Assembly (NCBI GenBank): GCA_964565335.1
Contig: CAZMEN010000066.1
Coordinates: 1 to 15,117, forward strand
DNA length: 15,117 nucleotides
From: Litorimonas sp964565335
GTDB taxonomy: Bacteria > Pseudomonadota > Alphaproteobacteria > Caulobacterales > Maricaulaceae
Direction of reading: 5' to 3'
Positions 15,065 to 15,117 of the stretch are shown here, one piece after another. The translations under genes were made by a program, and so were the position numbers. The first letter of the stretch is position 1. Each line of letters opens with the position of its first letter. The notes under the pieces were generated by a model that saw nothing but the letters and a program-made list of their open reading frames with translations, was not told where the DNA came from and ran no database searches.

Positions 15065-15095
15065 GGCCTAGAATAAACACAAGGCCTAGAATAAA
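15065..15095. repeat. Tandem 13-bp direct repeat GGCCTAGAATAAA
   Basis: The same 13 bases occur exactly at 15065-15077 and 15083-15095, separated by 5 bases (period 18). They lie 50-80 bases beyond the putative operators, near the window edge. The role is unknown; a binding site for a regulator of the operon or of a gene beyond the edge is possible. Confidence 0.7.
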
Positions 15096-15117
15096 GAGGT
15101 TGATACATCTCTTACAA

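Overview
The window reads as ordinary chromosome of a Gram-negative alphaproteobacterium, probably a marine Hyphomonadales/Maricaulales-type organism (inference). The clues are a DUF2336 protein (a family largely confined to Alphaproteobacteria), a tRNA-His with A73 and no usable G-1:C73 pair (the alphaproteobacterial form), an AsmA-family protein, OmpA and several lipoproteins (so an outer membrane), a roughly 600-residue acyl-CoA dehydrogenase of the type common in marine alphaproteobacteria, and an exported sulfatase. Base composition is moderate and shows no abrupt change. I see no insertion sequence, integrase, phage gene or CRISPR array.

Layout. 1-330: the 3' end of an OmpA-family outer-membrane gene (+) and its strong terminator. 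602-4712 (-): phenylalanine 4-hydroxylase phhA and, upstream of it, a large AsmA-family protein with internal repeats. 4921-5862 (+): a Tat-exported M48 metallopeptidase lipoprotein, followed by a perfect hairpin only 10 nt before tRNA-His (5948-6024). 6094-7224 (+): a DUF2336 protein, converging on nadK (7250-8032, -), which lies downstream of a lipoprotein cytochrome c (8112-8606, -). 8762-10531 (+): an acyl-CoA dehydrogenase, converging on a large lipoprotein (10577-13006, -) that joins an Ig-like domain, a Cys-type sulfatase and a YHYH domain. 13345-14953 (-): an operon of a Tat-exported Acg-like nitroreductase and a MarR regulator, preceded by two copies of a palindromic putative operator.

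Most genes are independent housekeeping or envelope functions: envelope integrity and lipid handling (OmpA, AsmA, M48 protease), central cofactor and carbon metabolism (NadK, acyl-CoA dehydrogenase, PhhA), and periplasmic redox (cytochrome c, nitroreductase). The exported sulfatase would suit scavenging of sulfated organic matter in the sea. The two most interesting spots are the sulfatase-YHYH fusion and the nitroreductase-marR operon, whose promoter carries a matched operator pair that allows a concrete autoregulation model. No clearly new multi-gene system is visible.
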